Shown: one piece after another, positions 33,963 to 42,561 of the stretch
Layout of the letters: every line of letters begins with the position of its first letter
How positions within the stretch are numbered: position 1 is the stretch's first letter
NCBI RefSeq assembly: GCF_011694815.1
Contig: NZ_CP050177.1
Location: forward strand, 7,323,501-7,387,500
Reading direction: 5' to 3'
DNA from: Streptomyces liangshanensis
Lineage (GTDB): Bacteria; Actinomycetota; Actinomycetes; Streptomycetales; Streptomycetaceae
DNA: 64,000 bases
The notes under the pieces: model-generated
What the model was told of the DNA's origin: nothing
What the model saw: the letters and a program-made list of their open reading frames with translations, nothing else
Database searches by the model: none
Position numbers and translations under genes: made by a program

Positions 33963-35723
33963 TCAGCGCTTCAGCACCAGCTCCGTGTTGCGGTCCTTCG
34001 ACGTGCCCGCCCCCGCCTTGCCCGCGCCCGGGGCGTTGAACGAGAACTCCCGGTACAGGGAGGCGAGTCCGGTCTGCGACAGGTCGTGGAAGTCCGTGCG
34101 GTGCGGCGCCGACGACTCGATGAGCGTGGTGAAGAGGGAGAGCGTGCCGTCGTTGTTGTCGGCGATCTCGATCACGCGGGCGAGCTGCGGGAAGTCGATG
34201 TGCGAGGCCGTGGAGATCTCCCAGAAACTCCCGTGCGGCAGGACCGCGTTGCGGTGGCTGTGCCCGTTGACCCAGGCCAGCACGGCCCGGTGCTTCTTGA
34301 GCAGCGCGACCACCTCGTCGCCGGTGTGCCGGGCCTCGCCCGGCTTCGCGGGGTCGCGGTGGGTGTTGGTCATCGTCCAGCTGTTGTGGTGGCTGAAGAC
34401 GACGACGTACTGGTCCTTGTGGGCGACGAGGGTGCGCTCCAGCCACTTCAGCTGTTCCGTGCCGAGCGACCCGAGGAAGTGGCCGCCGCGGTCCGTGGTG
34501 TCCAGGCTGATGCCGGTGACGTTCTCGCCCATGGGGAACGTGTAGTACAGCGTGTCGCTGTCCAGGTTGGCCGCGGTGTAGCCGTGCCCCGCCGGACCCG
34601 CCCCCGCGCGCGCCGGGTCGAGGTGCGCGGTCAGGTACTCGCGCGGGCCGAACGGCGCCCGGCCCGGATCGGGGGTGATCGCGCGCATCGACCGGGTGGA
34701 GGCGCGCAGCAGGTCGACGAGACCGCCGCCGGCCGGGCGGCTGCCGCTCGTGAGGACCTTGCGCAGGGTGGTCGCGGCGCTGTCGGGGATGGCGTACAGC
34801 TTCTTCCCGCCGACCGCGAAGTCCGCGAGGTAGCCGCTGCGGTCGGCCATGGCGCCGCTGGCCAGCGTGTCGTGGTTGCCGACGGTCGAGAACCACGGGA
34901 TCCGCAGGCCGGGGCTGTTGACGGAGCGGATCGCGGCGGCGAGGAATCCTTCGACGCGCGGGTAGCCGAGCTTCTTGTCGGTGTCCGGGCGGGCGTCCTC
35001 GGGGTGCCAGTAGAGCCGTTCGCCGGAGTTCTGGGGGCCCTCGTACCGTCTGGGGTCACCGGTGTTGGGGGTGACGCGGCCCCCGCTCATCACCGTCAGG
35101 AACCAGTCCAGCTCCGCCCGCGAGTTGTTGTCGGTGTTGTCGCCCGTCGTCACCGCGAAGGCCAGCGGGGCGCCGGTGGCGGGCCCGTGCCGCAGGGCGT
35201 TGATCTGCTCGACCAGGGCGACCGCGCCCGGCACGGTGAGCGCCTCCTGGGGCCGCCACGACGACAGGTTCCCCATCGAACGCAGGTACTCCGTGCGCAC
35301 CGGGTGCTGGACGTCCACCAGGTGCATGTCCGTGAGCTGGACGAACGAGCTGAGGACGGTACGCCGCCCGGCGCGGCCCGAGCGGGGCGCGGCGAGGTCG
35401 TCCCGTACCACCCGCCGCCAGCCGGGACCGTCGCCCAGCCGCCGGTAGGGCACGGCCGCGCTCCGGGGCGAGGCCACCGTGTCGAGGGTCGTGCGGGCGG
35501 GCAGGGGCCGCGGGGTGACGGGCAGGGGAGTGGCGGGCGGCCGGGCCGCGGGGACGGCCGGGTGCGTGGGCGGCGCGGAGGCGGTGGACGCCGCGGACGC
35601 CTCGCCCGAGCCGCCGCCCGCGCCGAGCACGAGTCCGATTCCCGCCGATGCGCCGACCGCCCCGGTGGCGGTGAGGAAGGACCGGCGGTCGACAGCGGTG
35701 ACTGCGGAGCGTATGCGTGTCAT
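33963..35723 (-). CDS. Tat-exported TIGR03767-like metallophosphoesterase
   Basis: 586 residues. The N-terminus is a Tat signal (DRRSFLTATGAVGASAGIG, twin Arg). The calcineurin-like phosphoesterase domain has VQLTDMHLVD (D-x-H), AVTTGDNTDNN (GDN), STVGNHDTL (GNHD), VVVFSHHNSWT and WVNGHSHRNAV (GH-x-H), giving a complete dimetal site. A Ser/Ala/Pro-rich linker follows the signal. The start at 35723 is chosen for the signal sequence. It acts outside the membrane; the substrate, a phosphodiester or nucleotide, is unknown. It is divergent from the aldehyde dehydrogenase/ABC operon. Confidence 0.9.
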   Translation of the reverse strand: MTRIRSAVTAVDRRSFLTATGAVGASAGIGLVLGAGGGSGEASAASTASAPPTHPAVPAARPPATPLPVTPRPLPARTTLDTVASPRSAAVPYRRLGDGPGWRRVVRDDLAAPRSGRAGRRTVLSSFVQLTDMHLVDVQHPVRTEYLRSMGNLSSWRPQEALTVPGAVALVEQINALRHGPATGAPLAFAVTTGDNTDNNSRAELDWFLTVMSGGRVTPNTGDPRRYEGPQNSGERLYWHPEDARPDTDKKLGYPRVEGFLAAAIRSVNSPGLRIPWFSTVGNHDTLASGAMADRSGYLADFAVGGKKLYAIPDSAATTLRKVLTSGSRPAGGGLVDLLRASTRSMRAITPDPGRAPFGPREYLTAHLDPARAGAGPAGHGYTAANLDSDTLYYTFPMGENVTGISLDTTDRGGHFLGSLGTEQLKWLERTLVAHKDQYVVVFSHHNSWTMTNTHRDPAKPGEARHTGDEVVALLKKHRAVLAWVNGHSHRNAVLPHGSFWEISTASHIDFPQLARVIEIADNNDGTLSLFTTLIESSAPHRTDFHDLSQTGLASLYREFSFNAPGAGKAGAGTSKDRNTELVLKR

Positions 35724-36122
35724 GGTGCGGTCTCCCGGGTGCGAACGCATCAGCGAGCGTGCCGGGGGTCGGCCCCCTGGCCACATCTTGATGGTTGGCA
35801 CCCGGTGTGGCCTGCGCGTGAACGACGTTCCAACGCTCGACGCCCATCTCCGCACAGGGATCACCGGCGGCGGTGAACCGTCGCCGGTCCCTCCCGCGCC
35901 GTACCGGATCCGGTCACTCCCCGTTCATCGCCGGGGGAAGACGCGCCGCGCGCGGGGCGCGGCACGCGCCGACCGGACCCCCGATCCTGCCCGAAAGCCC
36001 CCGACCCGTGTGGTCCAGCCATTTTGTTTTATGTGTTGACGAATTACGGAGGGTGCGCCAGCATCGCAGCGACTTTCCGCAGAAATGACCAACTGCCAAA
36101 GCCAGTACAGGGAGAGCGACGC
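35724..36122. other. 399-bp divergent intergenic region
   Basis: Between the metallophosphoesterase and the aldehyde dehydrogenase operon. The AT-rich stretch 36018-36050 stands out, with TTGACG (36036-36041) and a weak CAGCAT 17 bases later as a possible promoter for the operon. No good inverted repeat was found that would mark a LacI- or GntR-type operator. No coding frame is convincing. Confidence 0.45.
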
Positions 36123-37526
36123 ATGTCGACCCGTACCGCCCCGCTGCCCGTGCACAACCCAGGAACCGGCGAGGTCCTCGGCGAGATCGCCGACAGCACC
36201 CCCGAACAGCTCACCGCCGCACTCGCCGCCGCCGGACGCGGCCAGCGCGCCATGGCTGCCCTGCCCGCCCACGAACGGGCCCAACTCCTCCTCCGTACAG
36301 CCGACTTGATCGAGTCGGAAGCCGGCGACCTGGCCCGGCTGCTCGCCGCGGAGAACGGCAAGCCGCTCTTCCAGACCACCGAGGAGGTCAAGGCGGCGAT
36401 CCGGATCTTCCGCGGGTACGCCGGCGAGGCCACCCGGCTCTTCGGCCGGCAGATCCCCCTCGACGCCGTCCCGGGCCTGGAGCGCCACCTCGCCGTCACC
36501 GTCCGCGAACCCCTGGGCCCCGTCGCCGCCCTGGTGCCGTTCAACTACCCGGTCGAGCTGTACGCGCACAAGGCCGCCGCCGCGCTCGCCGCCGGCAACG
36601 CCGTGCTCGTCCACCCGCCCGTACGCTGCCCGCTCACCCTGGTCCGCATCGCGGAACTGGTCGCCCGCGCCGGCGCCCCCGAAGGCGCCCACCAGCTCCT
36701 CACCGGAGGCGTCCACGTCTCCCAGGAACTCGCCTCCCGGCCCGGCGCCGCCGCCGTCAGCCTCACCGGCAGCACCCACGCCGGCCGCGAGATCGCCCGC
36801 CGCGCCGCCGACACCCTCAAGAAGGTCCACCTCGAACTCGGCGGCAACGACGCCCTGATCGTCTGCGACGACGCCGACGTCGAGGCCGCCGCCGAAGCCG
36901 TCGTCCTCGGCCGGCTCGCCCGCGGCAACGGCCAGATCTGCTGCGCGGTCAAGCGCGTGTACGTCCAGGACGGCATCCACGACGCCTTCGTGGACGCCCT
37001 GCTCGCGGGCGCCGCCAAGCTCACCGTCGGCGACCAGCTCGCCGACGGCACCGACGTCGGACCGCTCATCAGCGAACAGGCCGCCGAACGCGTCGAGGCC
37101 GCCGTCGCCGCCCTCGTCTCCGACGGCGCGCGCAAGGCCGCCGGCGGCGGGCGCCGGGGCGCGTTCAGCGACCCCACCGTCCTCGTCGACGTCCCCGCCG
37201 ACAGCCCCGCGCTCGCCGAGGAGATCTTCGGCCCCGTGGCGCCCGTCGCCCGGTTCACCGACCCCTTCGACGCCGTACGGATGGCCAACGAGTCCCCGTA
37301 CGGACTCCAGGCTGCCGTCTTCACCCAGGACATCCGGCGCGCCTTCCAGCTCGCCCACCGGCTCGACGTCGGCGGGGTCGTCATCAACGGCTCCACCGCG
37401 CTGCGCGCCGAGAACCTGCCCTTCGGCGGCCCCAAGGACACCGGCGGCTCCGCCGAAGGACTGCACGACACCGCGCTGGAGTTCACCCGCCAGAAGACCA
37501 TCGTGGTGATGGAGGCCCTCGGGTGA
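36123..37526 (+). CDS. Aldehyde dehydrogenase family protein
   Basis: 467 residues. Catalytic Cys273 in NGQICCAVKRVYV, general base Glu238 in KKVHLELGGNDALIV, and the FGPVAPVARF and NLPFGGPKDTGG motifs are present. The cofactor motif normally read as KPSE (Lys binds the adenosine ribose) is VHPPVRCP here, so a His replaces the Lys. The start at 36123 (MSTRTAPLPV) has GGGAGAG before it. It is the first of five coupled genes; its product probably oxidises an aldehyde derived from the compound imported by the ABC transporter. Confidence 0.92.
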   Translation: MSTRTAPLPVHNPGTGEVLGEIADSTPEQLTAALAAAGRGQRAMAALPAHERAQLLLRTADLIESEAGDLARLLAAENGKPLFQTTEEVKAAIRIFRGYAGEATRLFGRQIPLDAVPGLERHLAVTVREPLGPVAALVPFNYPVELYAHKAAAALAAGNAVLVHPPVRCPLTLVRIAELVARAGAPEGAHQLLTGGVHVSQELASRPGAAAVSLTGSTHAGREIARRAADTLKKVHLELGGNDALIVCDDADVEAAAEAVVLGRLARGNGQICCAVKRVYVQDGIHDAFVDALLAGAAKLTVGDQLADGTDVGPLISEQAAERVEAAVAALVSDGARKAAGGGRRGAFSDPTVLVDVPADSPALAEEIFGPVAPVARFTDPFDAVRMANESPYGLQAAVFTQDIRRAFQLAHRLDVGGVVINGSTALRAENLPFGGPKDTGGSAEGLHDTALEFTRQKTIVVMEALG

Positions 37527-39061
37527 CCAGCACGACCCGTACCTCCCCGCCGGCCCGGCCGCCCGCCCTGGAGGTCCGCGGGGTGCGCAAGGCGTACGGC
37601 GCCACCGAGGTGCTCCACGGGGTGGACCTGACCGGACACGCCGGTGAGGTCCTCGCCGTGGTCGGCGCCAACGGGGCCGGCAAGTCCACCCTGATCAAGA
37701 TCCTGGCCGGCGCGGAGCGGATGAGCGCCGGTGAACTCCTGCTCGACGGCGTCCGCGCCGACCTGCGCTCCCCGCACGACGCCCACGCCCACGGCATCCG
37801 CACGGTCCACCAGGAACTGACCCTCGTCCCCGAGTTATCGGTCACCGAGAACCTCCTCATGGGGCACTTCCCGCGCCGCCTCGGCCTCATCGACTGGCGG
37901 GCCGCGCACGCCCGGGCCCGGGACCTGCTGGAGTCCATCGGGTACGGCGCCATCGACCCCCGTATCCGGGCGGGCCGCCTCACGGTCGCCCGACAGCAGA
38001 TGGTCGAGATCGCCAAGGCGCTGGTCAGCGAGGGCGGCGAGCCCCGCGTACTGGTCCTCGACGAGCCTTCCGCCGTCCTCGCGGGCAACGACCTGGAGGA
38101 GCTCTTCGCGCTCATCCGCCGCCTCCAGGAGCGCGGCGTGCTCGTCGTGTACGTCTCCCACCGCCTCGCCGAGGTCACCGAACTCGCCACCTCCATCGTG
38201 GTGATCAAGGACGGCAGGGCCGTCGCCACCACCACCCCCGACCGCACCGACGAGAACGAACTCATCCGGCTGATGGCGGGCCGCCGCCCGGGCCAGCTCT
38301 ACCCGGACCGCCGCCACGACCCGGGCGAGGCCCTGCTCACCGTCTCGTCCCTGCACCGCCCCGGGGAGTTCGCGGACGTCTCCTTCACCCTGCGGGCGGG
38401 CGAGATCACCGGGCTGTTCGGCCTGGTCGGCTCCGGGCGCAGCGAACTGGCCCGCTGCGTCTTCGGCGCCGAACCCGCGAGCTCCGGGACCGTCCGGACG
38501 GCCGGCGGCGCCGCCGACCGCTTCCGTACCCCCCGCGAGGCCATCGCCGCCGGGCTCGCCCTGGTCACCGAGGACCGCAAACGCACCGGCCTCGTCCTCG
38601 GCCTGTCCACCGCCGAGAACATCGGCCTCACCACCCTGCGCACCTTCACCCGGGGCCCGCTGCTCGACACCGGCGAACGCGGGCGGCGGGTCGAGTCGAT
38701 GGTGAAGCAGCTCGACATCCGGCCCGCCCACTCCGCGAAGCTCCCCGTCCGCGCGCTCAGCGGCGGCAACCAGCAGAAGGCCGTCCTCGCCAAGTGGCTG
38801 CTCACCGGACCGCGGGTGCTGCTGCTCGACGAACCCACCCGGGGCGTCGACATGGCCACCCGCGCCGAGATCTACCGGATGCTCGACGAGCTCGCCAGGG
38901 ACGGGCTCGCCGTCCTGCTGATCTCGTCCGACCTCACCGAGGTCCTGGGCGCCACCGACCGGGTGCTGGTGATGCACGAGGGCCGGATCGCCGCGGACCT
39001 CCCCTCGGACCGTACGACCGAGGACACCGTCCTCGCCCACGCGATCGGACACGCCGCATGA
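37523..39061 (+). CDS. Sugar ABC transporter ATP-binding protein (RbsA/MglA type)
   Basis: 512 residues with two ABC domains. Domain 1 has Walker A GANGAGKST, LTVARQQMVEIAKAL and Walker B VLVLDEPSAVL. Domain 2 has the usual degenerate Walker A (GLVGSGRSELAR), LSGGNQQKAVLAKWL and LLLDEPTRGVD. This is the tandem ATPase of the CUT2 class, which imports monosaccharides. GTG start, overlapping the aldehyde dehydrogenase stop by four bases (GTGA). Confidence 0.96.
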   Translation: MTSTTRTSPPARPPALEVRGVRKAYGATEVLHGVDLTGHAGEVLAVVGANGAGKSTLIKILAGAERMSAGELLLDGVRADLRSPHDAHAHGIRTVHQELTLVPELSVTENLLMGHFPRRLGLIDWRAAHARARDLLESIGYGAIDPRIRAGRLTVARQQMVEIAKALVSEGGEPRVLVLDEPSAVLAGNDLEELFALIRRLQERGVLVVYVSHRLAEVTELATSIVVIKDGRAVATTTPDRTDENELIRLMAGRRPGQLYPDRRHDPGEALLTVSSLHRPGEFADVSFTLRAGEITGLFGLVGSGRSELARCVFGAEPASSGTVRTAGGAADRFRTPREAIAAGLALVTEDRKRTGLVLGLSTAENIGLTTLRTFTRGPLLDTGERGRRVESMVKQLDIRPAHSAKLPVRALSGGNQQKAVLAKWLLTGPRVLLLDEPTRGVDMATRAEIYRMLDELARDGLAVLLISSDLTEVLGATDRVLVMHEGRIAADLPSDRTTEDTVLAHAIGHAA

Positions 39062-40089
39062 CCGAACAACTGACCAAGCCGTCCGAGTCCGGCGGCCCCG
39101 GCGGGGCGAAGCGGCCGGCCGGCGACGGGACCCCCGCGCGGCGGCTGCCGAGGCTCGTCGTCGCGGGGCGCGACCTCACCCTGGAGGCGGGCCTCGCCCT
39201 GCTGCTGATCGCGTTCGTCGCGGTCGCGGGCTCCACCACCGACGCCTTCCTCACCGAGGGCAACATCACCAACCTGCTCAAGCAGATGGTCACCACGGGC
39301 CTGCTGGCCTACGGCATGCTCACCGTCATCCTCACCGGCGGCATCGACCTCTCCGTCGGCTCCGTGGTCGCCTTCTCCGGCATCGTCGCCGCCGGGCTGT
39401 CGTCCGGACTCCCCGTCCCCCTCGCCATGCTCGTCGGCATCGTCTCCGGCATGGGCTTCGGGCTGCTCAACGGGACCCTGGTGGCCCGCTTCCAACTCGC
39501 CCCGTTCGTGGTGACGCTCGCCGCGCTCACCACCATCAGAGGACTCGCCTTCGTCTACTCGGAGACGCCCGTGGCGCCCGAGAAGGAAGGCTTCTTCGAG
39601 CTGGGCTCCGCCGTCCTCGGCCCGATCCCCGTCTCCACCCTGATCATGCTCGGGGTCTTCCTGTTCGGCGGGATCTTCCTCAGCCGCACCCCGGCCGGCC
39701 GCTCCCTCGTCGCGATCGGCGGCAGCGCGGAGACCGTCCGGCTGGCGGGCATCGGCGTACGGCGGCACATCGTCCTCGCCTACACCATCAGCGGTGCCTG
39801 CGCGGGCCTCGCCGGGGTCATCCTCGCCAGCCGCGTCGGCATCGCCCAGCCCAGCGTGGGCACGGCGTTCGAGCTCGACGCGATCGCCGCGTGCGTGATC
39901 GGCGGCGCGAGCCTGGCCGGCGGCAAGGGGTCCGTACGGGCCACCTTCGCCGGGGTCCTCGTCCTCGCGCTGATCAACAACCTCCTCAACCTCTACGACG
40001 TGCAGAGCTTCTGGCAGCAGGTGCTCAAGGGCCTGATCATCGTCGCCGTCATCCTCGTCCAGCGCACCGGAAAGGCACGAACCTCATGA
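39058..40089 (+). CDS. Sugar ABC transporter permease (RbsC type)
   Basis: 343 residues, eight to ten membrane helices. CUT2 permease motifs: GMLTVILTGGIDLSVGSVVA, PFVVTLAALTTIRGLAFV, TPAGRSLVAIGGSAETVRLAGI and LDAIAACVIGGASLAGGKGS. It works as a homodimer with the preceding ATPase. The ATG overlaps the ATPase stop (ATGA). Only one permease gene is present, as normal for CUT2 systems. Confidence 0.95.
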   Translation: MTEQLTKPSESGGPGGAKRPAGDGTPARRLPRLVVAGRDLTLEAGLALLLIAFVAVAGSTTDAFLTEGNITNLLKQMVTTGLLAYGMLTVILTGGIDLSVGSVVAFSGIVAAGLSSGLPVPLAMLVGIVSGMGFGLLNGTLVARFQLAPFVVTLAALTTIRGLAFVYSETPVAPEKEGFFELGSAVLGPIPVSTLIMLGVFLFGGIFLSRTPAGRSLVAIGGSAETVRLAGIGVRRHIVLAYTISGACAGLAGVILASRVGIAQPSVGTAFELDAIAACVIGGASLAGGKGSVRATFAGVLVLALINNLLNLYDVQSFWQQVLKGLIIVAVILVQRTGKARTS

Positions 40090-41054
40090 TCACGAAGAAA
40101 GCGTCCGGGATCCTGGTGGCCGGAGCACTCGCCGCGTCCCTCGCCGGCTGCTCCTCCGACGGCGGTACGGGCGGCAAGGGCGACGGCTCGTACACCGTCG
40201 GCATCGCCAACTTCACGCTCAGCGGCCCCTACTTCAACGGCATGGACCGGGCCATCAAGGCGCAGGCGAAGAAGAAGGGCGTCGAGACCGTCAGCACCGA
40301 CGCGGGCGGCGACGCGGCGAAGCTCGCCTCCAACGTGGAGGACCTGCTGAGCAAGGACGTCGACGCCGTGATTGTCTCGGGCGGCCCGCTGGAGTCGGCC
40401 CCCGCCGTCCTCAACTCCATCAAGGCCGCGGGCAAGCCCGCCGTCCTGGTCGACCGCAAGTTCCGCACCGGTACGTACAGCAGCTGGATCGGCCCCGACA
40501 ACGAGGCCATCGGCCGGCAGAACGGCCAGTTCCTCGTCGAGCGGCTCAGCAAGGGCGGCACGGTCGCCCTCGTCAAGGGCGGCCCCGCCGACAACAGCAT
40601 CGGCCAGGCCCGTACCAACGGTGTGAAGTCGGCGCTGGAGAGCGCCCCCGGCATCAAGATCGTGGAGGCGCCCGACTTCGGCAACTGGAGCTCGGACGGC
40701 GGACTGACCGTCATGGAGAGCCTGCTCGCCTCGCACTCCGACCTCGACGCGGTCTTCTGCGAGAACGACGCCATGTGCCTGGGCGCGCAGCGCGCCATCA
40801 AGGACGCCGGCCGGGACAAGGACATCGTGCTGGCCGGGGTGGACGGCCAGGCCGAGGCGCTCAAGGCCATCCTCGACGGCACCAACTACCTGGTCACCGG
40901 ACTCAACGACGCCGACGTGATCGGCGGCCTCGGTCTCGACAGGACCGTGGACATCCTCGACGGCAAGAAGACCGAGAAGGACACGGTCGTCCCGTCCCCT
41001 CGTGTCACCAAGGAGAACGCCCAGAACTACTACGATCCGGAAGGCAATTTCTGA
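40086..41054 (+). CDS. Sugar ABC transporter substrate-binding lipoprotein
   Basis: 322 residues. Lipoprotein signal MITKKASGILVAGALAASLA followed by GC, with lipobox Cys22. The mature protein is a type I periplasmic binding fold (YTVGIANFTLSGPYFNGMDR, DAVIVSGGPLESAP, VDRKFRTGTYSSWIGPDN, FCENDAMCLGAQRAI). It resembles the RbsB/peripla_BP_4 group that binds pentoses, hexoses or AI-2. It delivers substrate to the CUT2 transporter. The ATG overlaps the permease TGA. Confidence 0.95.
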   Translation: MITKKASGILVAGALAASLAGCSSDGGTGGKGDGSYTVGIANFTLSGPYFNGMDRAIKAQAKKKGVETVSTDAGGDAAKLASNVEDLLSKDVDAVIVSGGPLESAPAVLNSIKAAGKPAVLVDRKFRTGTYSSWIGPDNEAIGRQNGQFLVERLSKGGTVALVKGGPADNSIGQARTNGVKSALESAPGIKIVEAPDFGNWSSDGGLTVMESLLASHSDLDAVFCENDAMCLGAQRAIKDAGRDKDIVLAGVDGQAEALKAILDGTNYLVTGLNDADVIGGLGLDRTVDILDGKKTEKDTVVPSPRVTKENAQNYYDPEGNF

Positions 41055-42502
41055 TGACCCGCACTCATCGTTACGCGCTGGCGGGCCTGGTCTGCGGCGC
41101 GCTGGTCGTCCCCCTCACCCTCGGTTCGGCCTCGGCCGCGCCCGACGAGGGCGGCGGTACGCAGGCGACGGCGGCCACCGGGGCCGTACCGGCCGCGGCC
41201 CCCGCCCCCAAGGCACCGGCCTGGCAGCTGCTGCACTCGGAGAACTTCAGCAGGCCGCTCGACCCGAACCGCACCCCCTGGACCCGCGAGACCTACAACC
41301 AGCCGTTCGACACCATCATGGAGGACAACGGCAAGTGGTACCGGAACGACTACGGGCCCGCCTGGGACACCGCGTTCAACTCCTTCGCCACCTACCGCAA
41401 GGAGTTCAAGGTCGGTGACGGCGGCTGGCTGACCGCCTCGCTGTCCGCGCGCGACTGGAACAAGGACGGCCAGATCGAGAAGCCGCCGTCCATCACCAAC
41501 GGCCGGGCGGGCGGCAGGACGGTCGCCCAGCTCAAGGTCCCCGACCACACCGGCGGCGCCATCTTCCGCCCCACCCAGGCCCTGCCCGACCAGTACCGCA
41601 TCGAATACCGCCTGAAGACGCTCGACTTCGGCGGGAAGCGCAACGGCACCATCGACTACGGCAACCGCATCAATGGCTACAGCAAGGACGGCTGCAAGAC
41701 GCAGCACCCCTGGGGCGAGGGCTCCGACAGCCCCGGCTGGGAGGGCGACGCGTCGGCGCCGTACTGCGAGTGGCAGGACGTCCGGGCCGGCCGGTACGGC
41801 TACAACGGCTTCCACTACCTGTCGATCGTCGACTTCGCGAACCCCGCCCCCCGCAACAACCACTTCTGGCACTACCGCCGCAAGGTCCTGATGGACTCCT
41901 TCGCCCAGCACCCCGACCGGGTGGGCACCGGCACCGGCGGCCGCGTCTGCAACTCCGGGACAAACACGTACTACGACTACAAGGACAGCAGCTTCAACAC
42001 GGTCAACATGTGGATCAGCGGACTGCCCAACTGGAACCCGGGCAGGGGCGGTCTGGCGGGCAACTCGCAGTGGTTCATGACCAGTTGCTCCGGCGGGGTC
42101 GCCGAGCAGCAGCTGTCCTCCGCGGCCGAGCTCCAGCCCGAGCTGATGCCCAACCAGGACTACGTCTTCGCCATCGAGCGTGACGCCACCGGCTACACGC
42201 TGGAGGCCAGCGGCAACTTCGCCCGCGCGGGCCAGAAGACCCTGCGGTTCCACCGGAACTTCATCGTCGACAACAAGCCGATCTGGCACTACAACGTCAA
42301 GGCCAGCGAGTACGACGGCCGCTTCAACAACACCCTCACGCAGAACGACTACAACGGCAGCGCCACCTGGCCGGACCAGTGGCCGGCGGGATCCGCGTAC
42401 CCGGACTCCTTCGTCATCGGGGACCTCTACACCAACGTGTACGAGGGCAGCGCGAGCCTGACCGACATCAAGATGTACGTGCCGAGGACGGCGAAGAAGT
42501 AG
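41054..42502 (+). CDS. Secreted protein of unknown function in the sugar operon
   Basis: 482 residues. Sec signal peptide with Ala-X-Ala cleavage (LVVPLTLGSASAAPDEG), then an Ala/Pro linker to about residue 55. The mature part is rich in aromatics and Asn/Gly with even beta-strand periodicity (WQLLHSENFSRPLDPNRTPW; FATYRKEFKVGDGGWLTASL; GAIFRPTQALPDQYRIEYRL), suggesting a jelly-roll of the concanavalin-lectin/glucanase class. Four Cys could form disulfides (DGCKTQ, APYCEW, GRVCNS, MTSCSGG). I recognise no catalytic motif. It is coupled (TGATG) to the binding protein gene, so it probably works on or binds the glycan whose products the transporter imports. Confidence 0.85.
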   Translation: MTRTHRYALAGLVCGALVVPLTLGSASAAPDEGGGTQATAATGAVPAAAPAPKAPAWQLLHSENFSRPLDPNRTPWTRETYNQPFDTIMEDNGKWYRNDYGPAWDTAFNSFATYRKEFKVGDGGWLTASLSARDWNKDGQIEKPPSITNGRAGGRTVAQLKVPDHTGGAIFRPTQALPDQYRIEYRLKTLDFGGKRNGTIDYGNRINGYSKDGCKTQHPWGEGSDSPGWEGDASAPYCEWQDVRAGRYGYNGFHYLSIVDFANPAPRNNHFWHYRRKVLMDSFAQHPDRVGTGTGGRVCNSGTNTYYDYKDSSFNTVNMWISGLPNWNPGRGGLAGNSQWFMTSCSGGVAEQQLSSAAELQPELMPNQDYVFAIERDATGYTLEASGNFARAGQKTLRFHRNFIVDNKPIWHYNVKASEYDGRFNNTLTQNDYNGSATWPDQWPAGSAYPDSFVIGDLYTNVYEGSASLTDIKMYVPRTAKK

Positions 42503-42525
42503 CCCGTCACGCACACCCGTACGCC

Positions 42526-42557
42526 CGCACGCCCGGCCGCTACCGGCCGGGCGTGCG
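42526..42557. terminator. Strong bidirectional terminator at the end of the sugar operon
   Basis: Perfect 14-bp stem CGCACGCCCGGCCG / CGGCCGGGCGTGCG with a CTAC loop, in the 59-bp gap between the secreted protein gene and the convergent ECF sigma gene. Confidence 0.8.
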
Positions 42558-42561
42558 CCGC

